Positions 45,938 to 55,315 of a stretch of DNA of 64,000 bases are shown here, piece by piece. The notes under the pieces were generated by a model, which saw only the letters and a list, made by a program, of their open reading frames with translations, did not search any database and had not been told where the DNA came from. The stretch spans positions 248,001 through 312,000 of the forward strand of contig NZ_JABBNI010000025.1 in assembly GCF_012926525.1 (NCBI RefSeq), read 5' to 3'. Each line of letters opens with the position of its first letter. Position 1 is the stretch's first letter. The position numbers and the translations under genes were made by a program. The stretch comes from Clostridium muellerianum (GTDB taxonomy: Bacteria > Bacillota > Clostridia > Clostridiales > Clostridiaceae).

Positions 45938-46738
45938 TTACATTTTTTCATATATCTGCTTTATAATTTCTTCACTAATTTTTCTTTCCTGCCATATTTC
46001 CTGAGAAGCTGCAGCTTGAGCAACTAACATATAAAGTCCATTTACAGTTTTAGCTCCAGTTTCTCTAGCTTCTTTTAAAAAAATAGTTTCTTTAGGATTG
46101 TATATCAGGTCCACTGCTGATGAAAATTTACTTAATATACTTCTATTTACTGGTGAGTATTCTACTTTAGGATACATCCCGCAGGGAGTACAATTTATAA
46201 TAATGTCTGTGTTTTTTAATTTATTCATATCTTCATAAGATATAATATTAAAATTTTTTACTTGCTTCATAGCATTTTCAGGATTTCTGCTTACATATAC
46301 AACATCCTTTACTCCATTATCTAATAAGTAATGCAGCACTGCTTTTGAAGCTCCACCTGTACCTAATATAACAGCATTTTTATTATAAATATCTATTTTT
46401 CCATTCTTTAAAGATTCTCCAAAGCCGTAATAATCTGTATTATATCCTATAATTCCATTTTCTTTAAAAGCTATGGTATTAACAGCACCTATTTTTTCTG
46501 CTTCTTTAGATATGCTGTCTAAATACTGCATAATTTCTACTTTGTAAGGTATTGTTACATTTACACCTTTGGCTCCAAGAGCCTTTAATCCAATTACTGC
46601 TTCTTTTAAATCATCATTATTTACTTCAAACAAATTGTATAGTCCCTTTAAATTCAGTTTTTCCAAAATTAAACTGTGTATTTCAGGAGAAAGACTATGC
46701 CCTAACCTTTCCCCAATTAATCCATATAAGCTACTCAT
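45938..46738 (-). CDS. aroE: Shikimate dehydrogenase
   Basis: A 266-residue NADP-dependent enzyme that reduces 3-dehydroshikimate. The substrate motif GHSLSPEIHS (residues 13-22), NVTIPYKVEIM near residue 60 and the nucleotide loop GTGGASKAV near residue 126 are intact. It lies six bases after pheA. Confidence 0.94.
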   Translation of the reverse strand: MSSLYGLIGERLGHSLSPEIHSLILEKLNLKGLYNLFEVNNDDLKEAVIGLKALGAKGVNVTIPYKVEIMQYLDSISKEAEKIGAVNTIAFKENGIIGYNTDYYGFGESLKNGKIDIYNKNAVILGTGGASKAVLHYLLDNGVKDVVYVSRNPENAMKQVKNFNIISYEDMNKLKNTDIIINCTPCGMYPKVEYSPVNRSILSKFSSAVDLIYNPKETIFLKEARETGAKTVNGLYMLVAQAAASQEIWQERKISEEIIKQIYEKM

Positions 46739-46744
46739 TTACCT

Positions 46745-47869
46745 TTAGTTCACCTCACTTTTGTAGTTACCTAAAAACTTAAAATATAAGCTTTCTTCTT
46801 CTATATCTCTTAGTGCACTTCTTGTATCTTCATCTAACACATTACCCTGAAAATCTATATAGAAAAAGTACTGCCAGGATTTATCTACAATTGGTCTTGA
46901 CTCTATTTTCATCATATTTAAATTGTTATCTGAAAAATGCTTTAAAATTTTATACAAGGCCCCTACTTTATGAGATATTGACATAATTACACTTATCTTA
47001 TCACAATTATCATTATGTTCTTGTTTTCTTCCTATAATTATAAATCTAGTATAATTATTGCTGTTATAATTTATATTTTCTTTTAAAATTTTTAGTCCAT
47101 AAATCTCCGCTGCCTTTTTACTTGCTACACAAGCTTTATTTTTCAAATTTTCCTTGCTTACATACTCTGCACTTTTAGCAGTATTAAAGTATGGAATTAA
47201 TCTCCAATCACTGTGAACATCAAAAAATTCTTTGCACTGCAAAAAACCTTGTGTATGTGAGTAAACTTCATTTATATCACAAATTTCAGCATCCTTAGTT
47301 CCCATTAAATTATGATCTACCTTTACACATTTCTCACCAACTATATGAAATCCATATTCCCTCATAAGATCGTAAACTTCAGTAATGCCACCTGTTGATG
47401 AATTTTCAATAGGTAAAACACCATATTTTATATCACCTTTTTGTACTGCTTCAAAAATATCTTTAAAACTCTTAAAATGCTCTGATTTTACATTGCCACC
47501 AAAATACTCATTTACTGCTTGGTGACTAAATGAAGCAGGAACCCCTTGAAAGCCTACTTTAAATTCACTATCTTCATCTACTTTACAATCACAGGATGCC
47601 TTAGAGAGTATTTTCTTTTGGGATTCTCTACTTATACTCATTAAATCTTCAAGAAATTCTTTTAAATAGTTTTGTAAGGCTTTATCTTCAACATTTTTCA
47701 AATGCTTGTTTATAATTTGATTTTCTCTACTACTATCTAATACTTCCATGTGGTTTTCTATTTTATAATTAGCTACATTAGAAACTACCGACATTCTCTT
47801 TTTAAAAAGTTCTACTAACGCTTCATCTATTTCATTAATTTGCTCTCTTAGATAGTTTAAATCTTCCAT
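46745..47869 (-). CDS. pheA: Bifunctional chorismate mutase / prephenate dehydratase
   Basis: About 374 residues. Residues ~1-85 are an AroQ-type chorismate mutase (LREQINEIDEALVELFKKRM), followed after a short linker by prephenate dehydratase (GFQGVPASFSHQAV..., LPIENSSTGGITEVYDLM) and a C-terminal ACT domain with the ESRP phenylalanine-binding motif (MMKIESRPIV). It makes phenylpyruvate and should be feedback-inhibited by phenylalanine. ATG at 47869 fits the AAGGA site better than the in-frame GTG three codons earlier. Confidence 0.93.
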   Translation of the reverse strand: MEDLNYLREQINEIDEALVELFKKRMSVVSNVANYKIENHMEVLDSSRENQIINKHLKNVEDKALQNYLKEFLEDLMSISRESQKKILSKASCDCKVDEDSEFKVGFQGVPASFSHQAVNEYFGGNVKSEHFKSFKDIFEAVQKGDIKYGVLPIENSSTGGITEVYDLMREYGFHIVGEKCVKVDHNLMGTKDAEICDINEVYSHTQGFLQCKEFFDVHSDWRLIPYFNTAKSAEYVSKENLKNKACVASKKAAEIYGLKILKENINYNSNNYTRFIIIGRKQEHNDNCDKISVIMSISHKVGALYKILKHFSDNNLNMMKIESRPIVDKSWQYFFYIDFQGNVLDEDTRSALRDIEEESLYFKFLGNYKSEVN

Positions 47870-47883
47870 GTTTATCACTTTCC

Positions 47884-48957
47884 TTAATCTATAAATTGAA
47901 TTATTGCTATTGCAGCTGCAGCTTCCACTACTGGAAGGGCTCTAGGTATAATACAAGGATCATGTCTTCCTTTTATCTCTATTTTAGCATTTTCTCTCTT
48001 TTGTATGTCCACTGTATTTTGAGTTTTTGCAATAGATGGTGTTGGTTTTATGGCTGTTTTAAATATTAAAGGCATTCCATTTGTAATTCCACCTAAAATA
48101 CCTCCATTATTATTGCTGTAAGTTCTTATCTTTTCATTTTCAATATAAAATCCATCATTGGCTTCTGAACCCTTCATTTTTGATATATTAAAGCCTTCAC
48201 CAAATTCTACTCCTTTTACCCCTGGAATAGAAAATAATAAATGTGATAAAACACTTTCTACAGAATCAAAGAAAGGTTCTCCAAGACCTACTGGTAAATT
48301 ATTTACTGCTGTTTCTATGACCCCACCTAAAGAATCCATCTCTTCCTTAGCTTTTACTATGCTGTTTTTCATATTAATACCTATTTCTTCAGTTAAGACA
48401 GGAAATTTACTTTCATTTAAACTTTTTAAGATTTCGTTTTCTATTTCAGTCATATTAAAGCTTACATCTTCTATCTTAGCTATACTTTTTATATGACTTC
48501 CAATAAATATACCTTTTTTCTCTAATATTTGTTTACAGATAGCACCTGCAAATACTAAGGGAGCAGTTATCCTTCCTGAAAAGTGGCCCCCTCCTCTATA
48601 ATCATTAAAACCTTGGTATTTAACATATCCTGTTAAATCCCCATGGGAAGGTCTCATTAAATTCTTGGTTTTTTCATAATCCTTAGAATGTTGATTTTTA
48701 TTATAAATAATAGCACACAAAGGTGTTCCTGTAGTTCTTCCATTAAAATATCCACTTAATATTTCAAAATTGTCTTCCTCTTTTCTAGGAGTAGCAAGTT
48801 CACTTTCTCCTGGAGCTCTTCTTTTCATTTCTTTATTTATATAATCTAAATCTAATTCTATGCCTGGCTTGATACCATCAATATTTATGCCTATAGCTTT
48901 TCCATGGGACTCTCCAAAAATAGAAAGCTTTACTTTACTGCCCCAAACTCCACTCAT
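47884..48957 (-). CDS. aroC: Chorismate synthase
   Basis: A 357-residue FMN-dependent enzyme giving chorismate from EPSP. Signatures [10 protein letters not shown] near residue 16, [13 protein letters not shown] near residue 105 and [18 protein letters not shown] near residue 335 are intact. It overlaps the end of aroA by 23 bases. Confidence 0.95.
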   Translation of the reverse strand: MSGVWGSKVKLSIFGESHGKAIGINIDGIKPGIELDLDYINKEMKRRAPGESELATPRKEEDNFEILSGYFNGRTTGTPLCAIIYNKNQHSKDYEKTKNLMRPSHGDLTGYVKYQGFNDYRGGGHFSGRITAPLVFAGAICKQILEKKGIFIGSHIKSIAKIEDVSFNMTEIENEILKSLNESKFPVLTEEIGINMKNSIVKAKEEMDSLGGVIETAVNNLPVGLGEPFFDSVESVLSHLLFSIPGVKGVEFGEGFNISKMKGSEANDGFYIENEKIRTYSNNNGGILGGITNGMPLIFKTAIKPTPSIAKTQNTVDIQKRENAKIEIKGRHDPCIIPRALPVVEAAAAIAIIQFID

Positions 48958-50215
48958 CTATATTACCTCCTAAAGCTCTGAAATGTTGCCAAAAATCTGG
49001 GTATGATTTTTTAACACAAGATGCATCTTTTATTATAACAGGCTCACTGCACTTTATAGAAGCTACTGCTAATGCCATAGCTATACGATGATCATTCCAG
49101 CTTTGAACCTCTCCACCTTTTAATCTTTCTTTTCCTCTTATTATTAAGCCATCTTCTTTTTCCTCTATATCTGCTCCAAGTCTATTAAGTTCTGTACTTA
49201 TAGCACTTAATCTATCAGATTCTTTAATTCTAAGTCTAGCTGCATTTACTATTTCTGTAGTTCCTTCGCTCAATGCTGCTAGTGATGTTAATACAGGTAC
49301 AAGATCTGGACACTGAGAAGCATCTATAATTGTACCCTTTGTTTTAGAAGGCATAGCTTTTACCTTATTTCCTTCTATAGAAATTTTTCCATTCATACTT
49401 TCTATTATACTAAGTATAGCCTTATCACCTTGAAGAGAATTTATATCTAATCCCTGGCACACTATATCATTGCCAAGTAATCCTGCTGCAAGCCAAAAAG
49501 CTGCTTGAGAATAATCTCCTTCTACTTCACAATCTGATGATTTATAGCTTTGATTTCCTCTTATAATAAATTCCTCATAGTCTCTATTTTCTATTTGTAT
49601 GCCATACTTTTTAAGCATATCCATAGTTAAATCTACATAAGGTTTTGATTCCAATTCTGTAGTAATTATTATTTTTGAATCTCCATCTAAAAGTGGAAGA
49701 GCAAACATTAATCCGCTAATAAATTGAGAACTTATATCTCCTCTAATTTTATATTCACCTGGTTTTAATTTACCTTCTATAGTTAATGGAAGTTTTCCAT
49801 TAACATTATTATATTTAAGCTTCTGCTCATCAAATATATTATAATAAGATTTTAAAGGTCTCTCTATAAGCTTTCCTTTTCCTTCAAAAGTAAGTTTTTC
49901 TCCTGTGGTTGCCCCTATAGGTATTAAAAATCTTAATGTTGATCCAGATTCTAAGCAATCCATCTTTGGATTTATTGGCTTTAATTTTTCTAATCCTTTT
50001 ACCTCAAGAGAATCTCTTCCTTTTTTAATACTTACACCCAAACTTTTCATTGCTTCACAGGTAGCCTCTACATCCTGTGAAAAAACTACATTAGAAATAT
50101 TACTAATTCCATTTGAAAGGCCTGCACAAATTACTGCTCTATGGCAGGCACTTTTTGAAGTTGGAATTTTTACTTCTCCACTTAATTTACCTGGGTTAAT
50201 CATTATATATTTCAT
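48935..50215 (-). CDS. aroA: EPSP synthase
   Basis: A 426-residue 3-phosphoshikimate 1-carboxyvinyltransferase. It has the [17 protein letters not shown] motif near residue 20 and [17 protein letters not shown] near residue 88, where the SGSTLRF/alanine pattern departs from the glyphosate-sensitive GNAGTAMRPL class and resembles class II-like enzymes. It lies between aroB and aroC. Confidence 0.92.
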   Translation of the reverse strand: MKYIMINPGKLSGEVKIPTSKSACHRAVICAGLSNGISNISNVVFSQDVEATCEAMKSLGVSIKKGRDSLEVKGLEKLKPINPKMDCLESGSTLRFLIPIGATTGEKLTFEGKGKLIERPLKSYYNIFDEQKLKYNNVNGKLPLTIEGKLKPGEYKIRGDISSQFISGLMFALPLLDGDSKIIITTELESKPYVDLTMDMLKKYGIQIENRDYEEFIIRGNQSYKSSDCEVEGDYSQAAFWLAAGLLGNDIVCQGLDINSLQGDKAILSIIESMNGKISIEGNKVKAMPSKTKGTIIDASQCPDLVPVLTSLAALSEGTTEIVNAARLRIKESDRLSAISTELNRLGADIEEKEDGLIIRGKERLKGGEVQSWNDHRIAMALAVASIKCSEPVIIKDASCVKKSYPDFWQHFRALGGNIDEWSLGQ

Positions 50216-50233
50216 AGACTTAGCCCCCTATTT

Positions 50234-51295
50234 TTAAATATAATTTTCTATTTCGCAAGTAGCTACTTTTTTAATAAAAACTTCACCTATTTTATTTAGA
50301 AGAATTAAATTAATATTTTCCCCACTACTTTTCTTATCTAACTTTATTGTATGAAGTACTTTTTCCTTGTCCATTTCTACTCTTTTGTATGGTAATTCAT
50401 ATTTTTTAAGTACCTTTTCTATAAAATTATGAGTACCAATTTTAGTAATATTAAGTTCTTCACTTCTTTTAGTTATTTCAACCATGCCTATAGCCACAGC
50501 TTCCCCATGAGTGTATTTAGAATAATTGAAGTATTCTTCTACCGCATGACCTAAAGTATGACCAAAATTTAAAATCATTCTCTCACCCAGGTCCTTTTCA
50601 TCATGCTCTACTACTTCTCTTTTTATGTTACAACATGTATATATTATTTTTTCTATGTTATCTAAAAGTTCCTCATCATCCTTGTAGCTCATAAGTGTAT
50701 TAAGTATATTTTCATCTTTTATACAGCCATATTTTATTACTTCTGCCAATCCATCATGCAAAAATCTTTTGTCTAAAGTTTTAAGTAATTCTGGATCTAT
50801 AAAAACAGCTTTAGGTTGATAAAAGCTTCCTACTAAATTTTTTCCCCAAGGTAAATCCACAGCAACCTTACCACCTATACTACTGTCTACTTGAGCTAAA
50901 AGTGATGTAGGTATTTGTATATATGGTACTCCTCTTAAATAAGTAGAAGCTGCAAAACCGCCTAAATCTCCAACTACACCGCCTCCAAAAGTTAATATTA
51001 AATCTCCTCTTGTAAGCTTAAAATCAGAAAAATCTTCATATAATTTCTTTAGTGTATCTATAGATTTACTTTTTTCTCCTGGTTTTATAGAAATAATCCT
51101 TGTATTAAAATTCTCCTTCTGTATATACCTGTTCAAAGTCTCTATATATAATTTTTCTAAATTTTCATCCGTGATTATAACAATTTTTTTGTTTGCATGA
51201 TTTTCTTTTAAATAAATTGATATTTTCTCTAAAATATTTTTCTCAATATATATTTTGTAACTATTAGCTTTAAGATTTACTTCAATTATCTTCAT
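50234..51295 (-). CDS. aroB: 3-dehydroquinate synthase
   Basis: A 353-residue NAD- and metal-dependent enzyme. The NAD-binding GGGVVGDLGGFAASTYLRG motif near residue 103 and the metal ligands E, H, H (LAEVIKYG; NFGHTLGHAVEE; YTHGEAVAIGM) are all present. It is four bases from tyrA. Confidence 0.94.
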   Translation of the reverse strand: MKIIEVNLKANSYKIYIEKNILEKISIYLKENHANKKIVIITDENLEKLYIETLNRYIQKENFNTRIISIKPGEKSKSIDTLKKLYEDFSDFKLTRGDLILTFGGGVVGDLGGFAASTYLRGVPYIQIPTSLLAQVDSSIGGKVAVDLPWGKNLVGSFYQPKAVFIDPELLKTLDKRFLHDGLAEVIKYGCIKDENILNTLMSYKDDEELLDNIEKIIYTCCNIKREVVEHDEKDLGERMILNFGHTLGHAVEEYFNYSKYTHGEAVAIGMVEITKRSEELNITKIGTHNFIEKVLKKYELPYKRVEMDKEKVLHTIKLDKKSSGENINLILLNKIGEVFIKKVATCEIENYI

Positions 51296-51298
51296 AAT

Positions 51299-52156
51299 TT
51301 ATACCATCTTCTTTCTTTTTACCGTGGCACTTTCAAATATATCTTTCAAAGTACATTTATCTTCTAACATTATAGCATTTTTTACTTTCTCTATAGACTT
51401 TTGAAATTTCTCAATTTCAGCAATCAAGTTGTCTGAATTAAGGAAAAATAGTTCTGACCATAATTCAGAATTTATAACTGCAACACGAGTGGCATCTTTA
51501 AAACTTCCTCCAGTAAAAGTTTCTATATCACTTTCTATTAAATCTGAATCCATAAGTGATACTGCTATGACGTGTGGAAGCTGACTGGTAAATGATATTA
51601 TTCTATCATGCTCTTTAGGTGATATATTTATTACCTTCTTACACCCTATATCTTTTGCCATTTTTTCTATAAGCATTACATTTTCTTTGCAGTTTCTTTC
51701 AGTAGGTGTAATTATATAATTAGCATTATTAAAAATATCCTTGGAAGCAACCTTAATCCCCTTGGATTCTCTGCCAGCCATGGGATGTCCTCCAATAAAA
51801 TCTAAATCATCTGGTAAAAATGAATTTATATTATCTATTAGTCCTTCCTTTATTCCGCAGGTATCAGTTATTACAGCTCCTTTTTTAAAATTATCTATAT
51901 TGATCTTTATAAAGTTTATAATTTTTTCAGGATAAAGAGCTATAATAACTAAATCTGCATTTTTTAAAACTTCTTTACCATCTGTAAATCCTTGGTCTAT
52001 TATTCCCATATTTAAAGCTTCTTTTAAAGAATTTTCATCAACATCAATACCACATATACTAGAGGGGTTTAATCTTTTAAGTGCCATGGCATATGATCCT
52101 CCTATAAGACCTAAACCAACAATAACTATATTAAAATTAAAACCGCCTTCAGCCAC
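51299..52156 (-). CDS. tyrA: Prephenate dehydrogenase
   Basis: A 285-residue NAD-dependent enzyme leading to tyrosine. The nucleotide fold begins IVIVGLGLIGGSYAMAL near residue 12, and the prephenate-site GGHPMAGRESKG is near residue 125. No C-terminal ACT domain is present. The GTG at 52156, eight bases after GGAGGGG, is preferred to an in-frame TTG that overlaps the ribosome site. Confidence 0.92.
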   Translation of the reverse strand: MAEGGFNFNIVIVGLGLIGGSYAMALKRLNPSSICGIDVDENSLKEALNMGIIDQGFTDGKEVLKNADLVIIALYPEKIINFIKINIDNFKKGAVITDTCGIKEGLIDNINSFLPDDLDFIGGHPMAGRESKGIKVASKDIFNNANYIITPTERNCKENVMLIEKMAKDIGCKKVINISPKEHDRIISFTSQLPHVIAVSLMDSDLIESDIETFTGGSFKDATRVAVINSELWSELFFLNSDNLIAEIEKFQKSIEKVKNAIMLEDKCTLKDIFESATVKRKKMV

Positions 52157-52174
52157 TGTAATCCCCTCCAAATT

Positions 52175-53188
52175 TTAAATTGATTTTTTCTCTATTTTTG
52201 CTATTTCTGATAATCCTTCCATAAGTTCTTTGAATCTTTCAGGTTTTATAGATTGCTGTCCATCACACCTAGCATTAGCTGGATCATTGTGTACTTCAAT
52301 AATAAGTCCATCTGCTCCTACTGCCAAAGCTGCTTTTGCTAAAGGTTCTACCATCCACCACATTCCTGCTGAATGGCTTGGATCAACTACGATAGGTAAG
52401 TGACTTAATCTCTTTATTGCAGGTATAGCACTTAAATCTAAAGTATTTCTTGTATATGTTTCAAAGGTTCTTATACCTCTTTCACATAATATTACATTTT
52501 CATTTCCACCTGCCATTATATATTCCGCAGACATGATTAATTCCTCAATAGTTGCAGATAAGCCCCTTTTTAAAAGAATTGGTGTTCTTGTCTTTCCAAG
52601 TTGTTTTAACAAATCAAAGTTTTGCATATTTCTTGCGCCTACTTGAATAACATCTACATCTTCAACAAATGTATCTATCATATCAGGAGACATAATTTCT
52701 GTTACTATAGGAAGTCCTGTTTCCTTTCTTGCAAGCTTAAGTAATTCAAGTCCTTCCTTTTCAAGCCCTTGAAAACTATATGGTGAAGTTCTAGGCTTAA
52801 AAGCTCCCCCTCTTAAAAAGCTAGCTCCACTTTCCTTTACAGTCTTTGCAATTTCCAAAATTTGATCTTCACTTTCTACTGAGCAAGGTCCTGCCATAAT
52901 AGCTATCTTATCTCCACCTATTACTCTATCTCTAACTTTTATTTCTGTATTACCTGGATGAAATAATCTATTTGCTAATTTAAAAGGCTGCTGTACCTTA
53001 GTAACTCTTTCTACACATTCATTAGCCTGAATTTTATCTGGATCAAGCTTTGTAGTATCACCAATAATCCCTAGTATGCATTGGTTTTCACCTTCTATTA
53101 AGTTAACTCTACAGCCTTCCGCCTCTATTCTTTCTTTAATTGTTAATATTTCCTCTCTTGTTGCATCGCATCTCATAATTACTACCAT
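52175..53188 (-). CDS. aroF: DAHP synthase (AroF, type I beta with N-terminal regulatory domain)
   Basis: A 337-residue 3-deoxy-7-phosphoheptulonate synthase, the first step of the shikimate pathway. Residues ~1-70 form the ferredoxin-like/ACT-like regulatory domain found in type I beta enzymes. The catalytic TIM barrel holds IMAGPCSVES near residue 96, GGAFKPRTSPYSFQG near residue 130 and VDPSHSAG near residue 270. It heads the nine-gene operon and is preceded by a leader-peptide attenuator. Confidence 0.94.
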   Translation of the reverse strand: MVVIMRCDATREEILTIKERIEAEGCRVNLIEGENQCILGIIGDTTKLDPDKIQANECVERVTKVQQPFKLANRLFHPGNTEIKVRDRVIGGDKIAIMAGPCSVESEDQILEIAKTVKESGASFLRGGAFKPRTSPYSFQGLEKEGLELLKLARKETGLPIVTEIMSPDMIDTFVEDVDVIQVGARNMQNFDLLKQLGKTRTPILLKRGLSATIEELIMSAEYIMAGGNENVILCERGIRTFETYTRNTLDLSAIPAIKRLSHLPIVVDPSHSAGMWWMVEPLAKAALAVGADGLIIEVHNDPANARCDGQQSIKPERFKELMEGLSEIAKIEKKSI

Positions 53189-53350
53189 AAAATAGCCCTC
53201 CTTAAATTTTAAAAATATTATTATATATATTAGTGTTTATATTAAACAATTTTTTTGCTAGCTTAAAAAATTGTTCTTAATAAAATAGAATTAATTTATT
53301 GTTTTTTTATAAAACATATTCTATAATTAAACATTTTGCTTAATTATGGA
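53189..53350. other. AT-rich spacer between attenuator and aroF
   Basis: No gene. It contains the aroF ribosome site (GGAGGG) and a weak AT stem (AACAATTTTTT/AAAAAATTGTT near 53245-53275). No second promoter was recognised. Confidence 0.4.
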
Positions 53351-53356
53351 TAAAAA

Positions 53357-53384
53357 AAAGTAAGGCTCTAATGAGCCTTACTTT
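53357..53384 (-). terminator. Attenuator terminator upstream of aroF
   Basis: A perfect 12-bp stem, AAAGTAAGGCTC/GAGCCTTACTTT, with a four-base loop, followed on the minus strand by an uninterrupted U-run. It lies about 30 bases after the leader-peptide stop and 165 bases before aroF. Confidence 0.88.
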
Positions 53385-53415
53385 AAATCAAGTGTATAGT
53401 GATATAGTTATAGCA

Positions 53416-53571
53416 CTACTTACACAAAATAAATTTCGATTTATTAAACTCATTGAAAATAGGAAAATATATTTTTTTGCAGAAAAAGTAACCAGCGCTA
53501 AAATAGAGATAGCCCCAGCTAAAGTAAAAATAAAATTTTCCGCTTATTCCCTTTCCAATGATATTTTTCAT
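53416..53571 (-). CDS. Aromatic leader peptide for aro operon attenuation
   Basis: A 51-residue frame on the minus strand, ATG at 53571, with GGAGGG seven bases upstream and stop TAG at 53416. Residues 13-30 read FYFYFSWGYLYFSAGYFF: twelve of eighteen are Phe, Tyr or Trp. In total 17 of 51 residues are aromatic. A consensus promoter is about 65 bases upstream and an intrinsic terminator about 30 bases downstream, before the aromatic biosynthesis operon. This is the arrangement of a trp- or phe-type leader peptide. It senses charged tRNA-Phe and tRNA-Tyr by ribosome stalling if the inference is right. No T-box or riboswitch was found instead. Confidence 0.78.
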   Translation of the reverse strand: MKNIIGKGISGKFYFYFSWGYLYFSAGYFFCKKIYFPIFNEFNKSKFILCK

Positions 53572-53633
53572 GACTTTTCCCTCCAAAACAATTTTTATTA
53601 GTTTATGTTAAAATTAACTTGATATTATTTGTA

Positions 53634-53661
53634 ATTATATCATATATTTTTACCGTGTCAA
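53634..53661 (-). promoter_or_regulatory. Promoter of the aro operon
   Basis: On the minus strand TTGACA (53656-53661) and TATAAT (53634-53639), both perfect consensus, are separated by 16 bases. Transcription would begin near 53627 and produce a leader of about 440 bases. Confidence 0.85.
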
Positions 53662-53885
53662 CAAACAATTCTTGTTTTTGAGGATATTTTTTGATTTTTT
53701 TAAATATTTATAATCGTTTATGTATATTTAACTCAAAACTTGTATATTCCATTAAGACTAATTTTTATTAACGCATATTAACCACTATTGCTAAGTAAAT
53801 TTTAGCTTTTGTGAGAAATATAAACTATTTCTTTATACACATTTCAATTTGAAATAAATTGAATAATTTCAGCAATAAATAAACT

Positions 53886-53913
53886 TTGTACTTTCTCTAT
53901 TAAGTAGTATAAT
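53886..53913 (+). promoter_or_regulatory. Promoter of small membrane protein gene
   Basis: TTGTAC (53886-53891) and TATAAT (53908-53913) are 16 bases apart on the plus strand, about 75 bases before the ribosome site. Confidence 0.5.
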
Positions 53914-53989
53914 ATACCTTATAACACACATTTGAATACTGTTTGAATGTTGACCATTTAAAACTAATTAATAATTGGAGGTTTATTTA

Positions 53990-54196
53990 ATGATACTTTT
54001 AACAATTCTTTTGTTAGCTGTAATATTTATTCTTATAGGATCAGTAGTTGCTGCAGTAGCTCTACCTATATTTGCTGTTATTTTCGCTGTAGGAATAGTA
54101 ATTTCAATCGTAGCATTAATATTTAAAATATTTTTTGCTGGTCCATTATTTATATTGCTAATAATTATAGCATTATTTTATTTTTTCAAAAGATAA
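53990..54196 (+). CDS. Small hydrophobic membrane protein
   Basis: A 68-residue protein that is almost entirely hydrophobic (two or three membrane helices) and ends FYFFKR. ATG at 53990 is chosen because GGAGG is eight bases upstream; a TTG at 53975 overlaps that site. It has its own promoter and terminator. No family is recognised, and the function is unknown. Its size and composition resemble small stress or envelope proteins. Confidence 0.65.
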   Translation: MILLTILLLAVIFILIGSVVAAVALPIFAVIFAVGIVISIVALIFKIFFAGPLFILLIIIALFYFFKR

Positions 54197-54213
54197 AAAA
54201 CATCATAATAATA

Positions 54214-54250
54214 AGACTGTGTATTTTTTTATTTACACAGTCTATTTTTT
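54214..54250 (+). terminator. Terminator after the small membrane protein
   Basis: Stem AGACTGTGTA/TACACAGTCT, ten base pairs, followed by ATTTTTTT. Confidence 0.85.
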
Positions 54251-54322
54251 TAAAAAGTTGTAACCATTTCCTGTTTTTTTTATATTATATATAGTGAAGA
54301 TAGATTTTACGGAGGTATGTAC

Positions 54323-55114
54323 ATGTACTATCAAAATGATAGCGAGAATATTAATACTAACCCTAATATTGACATTGATATGGATCAAAGCCGTCGTCAT
54401 CATCATAGACGCGATTGCTGCTGTATGCCATTTTTCCCTTGGATGAATTGTTGTTCTCCTTGGATGAATAGTTGTTCTCCTTGGATGAATAGCTGTTCTC
54501 CTTGGATGGGTGGTGGATTCCCAACAATGCCATTCCAAGGAGCTACAATGCCATTCCAAGGAAGCCCTTATTTCCCAACAATGCCATTCCAAGGAGCTCA
54601 AGCTCAATCAAATTGTTCTTGTGGCGCCGGAATGCGTGGTGAGGATGAAGATATCGATGTTGATATTGACATTGATGATGATCAAACCCGCCATCGTCGC
54701 AGACGCCATTGCTGCTGCATGCCATTTTTCCCTTGGATGAATTGTTGTTCTCCTTGGATGAATAGTTGTTCTCCTTGGATGAATAGCTGTTCTCCTTGGA
54801 TGGGTGGTGGATTCCCAACAATGCCATTCCAAGGAGCTACAATGCCATTCCAAGGAAGCCCTTATTTCCCAACAATGCCATTCCAAGGAGCTCAAGCTCA
54901 AGCTCAATCAAATTGTTCTTGTGGCGCTGGAATGCGTGGTGAAGACGAGGATATGGATGTTGATATTGAAGTTGATAACGATAGGGTTTACCCTTATCAC
55001 AACTATCATCACTATCCTCAATACCCTTATTACCCTTATTACCCTTACTATCCATATTATCCTAAATACCCTTATCATCATAAACATCATCATAGAGAAG
55101 ATTTTCCTTGGTAA
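54323..55114 (+). CDS. Tandem-repeat Cys/Trp/Pro- and His-rich protein (coat-like)
   Basis: A 263-residue protein built from two near-identical ~98-residue units, then a Tyr/Pro/His tail. Each unit holds an acidic Asp-rich stretch, a His/Arg patch, CCCMPFFPWMN, four SPWM or PWM(N/G) steps with paired cysteines, three MPFQG motifs and SNCSCGAGMRGEDED. The tail repeats YPYYPYYPYYP and ends HHKHHHREDFPW. No signal peptide. ATG at 54323 is favoured (GGAGG seven bases upstream) over the ATG at 54317, one base from it. Composition suggests a cross-linked or metal-binding structural layer, such as spore coat or exosporium. No family is recognised. Confidence 0.72.
   Translation: MYYQNDSENINTNPNIDIDMDQSRRHHHRRDCCCMPFFPWMNCCSPWMNSCSPWMNSCSPWMGGGFPTMPFQGATMPFQGSPYFPTMPFQGAQAQSNCSCGAGMRGEDEDIDVDIDIDDDQTRHRRRRHCCCMPFFPWMNCCSPWMNSCSPWMNSCSPWMGGGFPTMPFQGATMPFQGSPYFPTMPFQGAQAQAQSNCSCGAGMRGEDEDMDVDIEVDNDRVYPYHNYHHYPQYPYYPYYPYYPYYPKYPYHHKHHHREDFPW
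54366..54962 (+). repeat. Two ~295-bp direct repeats within the coat-like gene
   Basis: The units are about 54366-54662 and 54663-54962; the segment from TGCCATTTTTCCC (54426 and 54720) matches at an offset of 294 bases with very few differences, mostly silent. The second copy carries one extra CAAGCT. The near-identity indicates a recent in-frame duplication or ongoing homogenisation. Confidence 0.85.
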
Positions 55115-55148
55115 ATCAAATATAAATTTATTGAACTCTTTAAATGGA

Positions 55149-55171
55149 GCACTTGAAATTTATTCAAGTGC
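55149..55171 (+). terminator. Hairpin after the coat-like gene
   Basis: GCACTTGAA/TTCAAGTGC stem with a five-base loop, 35 bases past the stop; the following T-content is moderate. Confidence 0.55.
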
Positions 55172-55315
55172 CCTGTTATATATTTAAATTTTGAATTATA
55201 TCATTCATCACTATTAGTTGTTACTGTATTTAATTCATATTTTTTAAATGTGAATTAGGAAAAACAAAATCATTTTTGAGAATTCTCTAAATATTAAATT
55301 CTTAAAAATATAGAC

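Noticed and set aside
53371-53601. A 76-codon open frame on the plus strand opposite the aro leader
   Set aside because: It overlaps the terminator and leader peptide in antisense and has no ribosome-binding site. The minus-strand leader ORF explains the region better.
53189-53660. T-box leader for the aro operon
   Set aside because: The T-box core (AGGGTGGNACCGCG) and a specifier-loop arrangement were not found; the leader peptide and terminator are present instead.
54242-55093. Several long open frames on the minus strand and in other frames inside the repeat gene
   Set aside because: They arise from the repeated, stop-poor composition of the coat-like gene and are duplicated exactly as the repeat is; none has a ribosome site.
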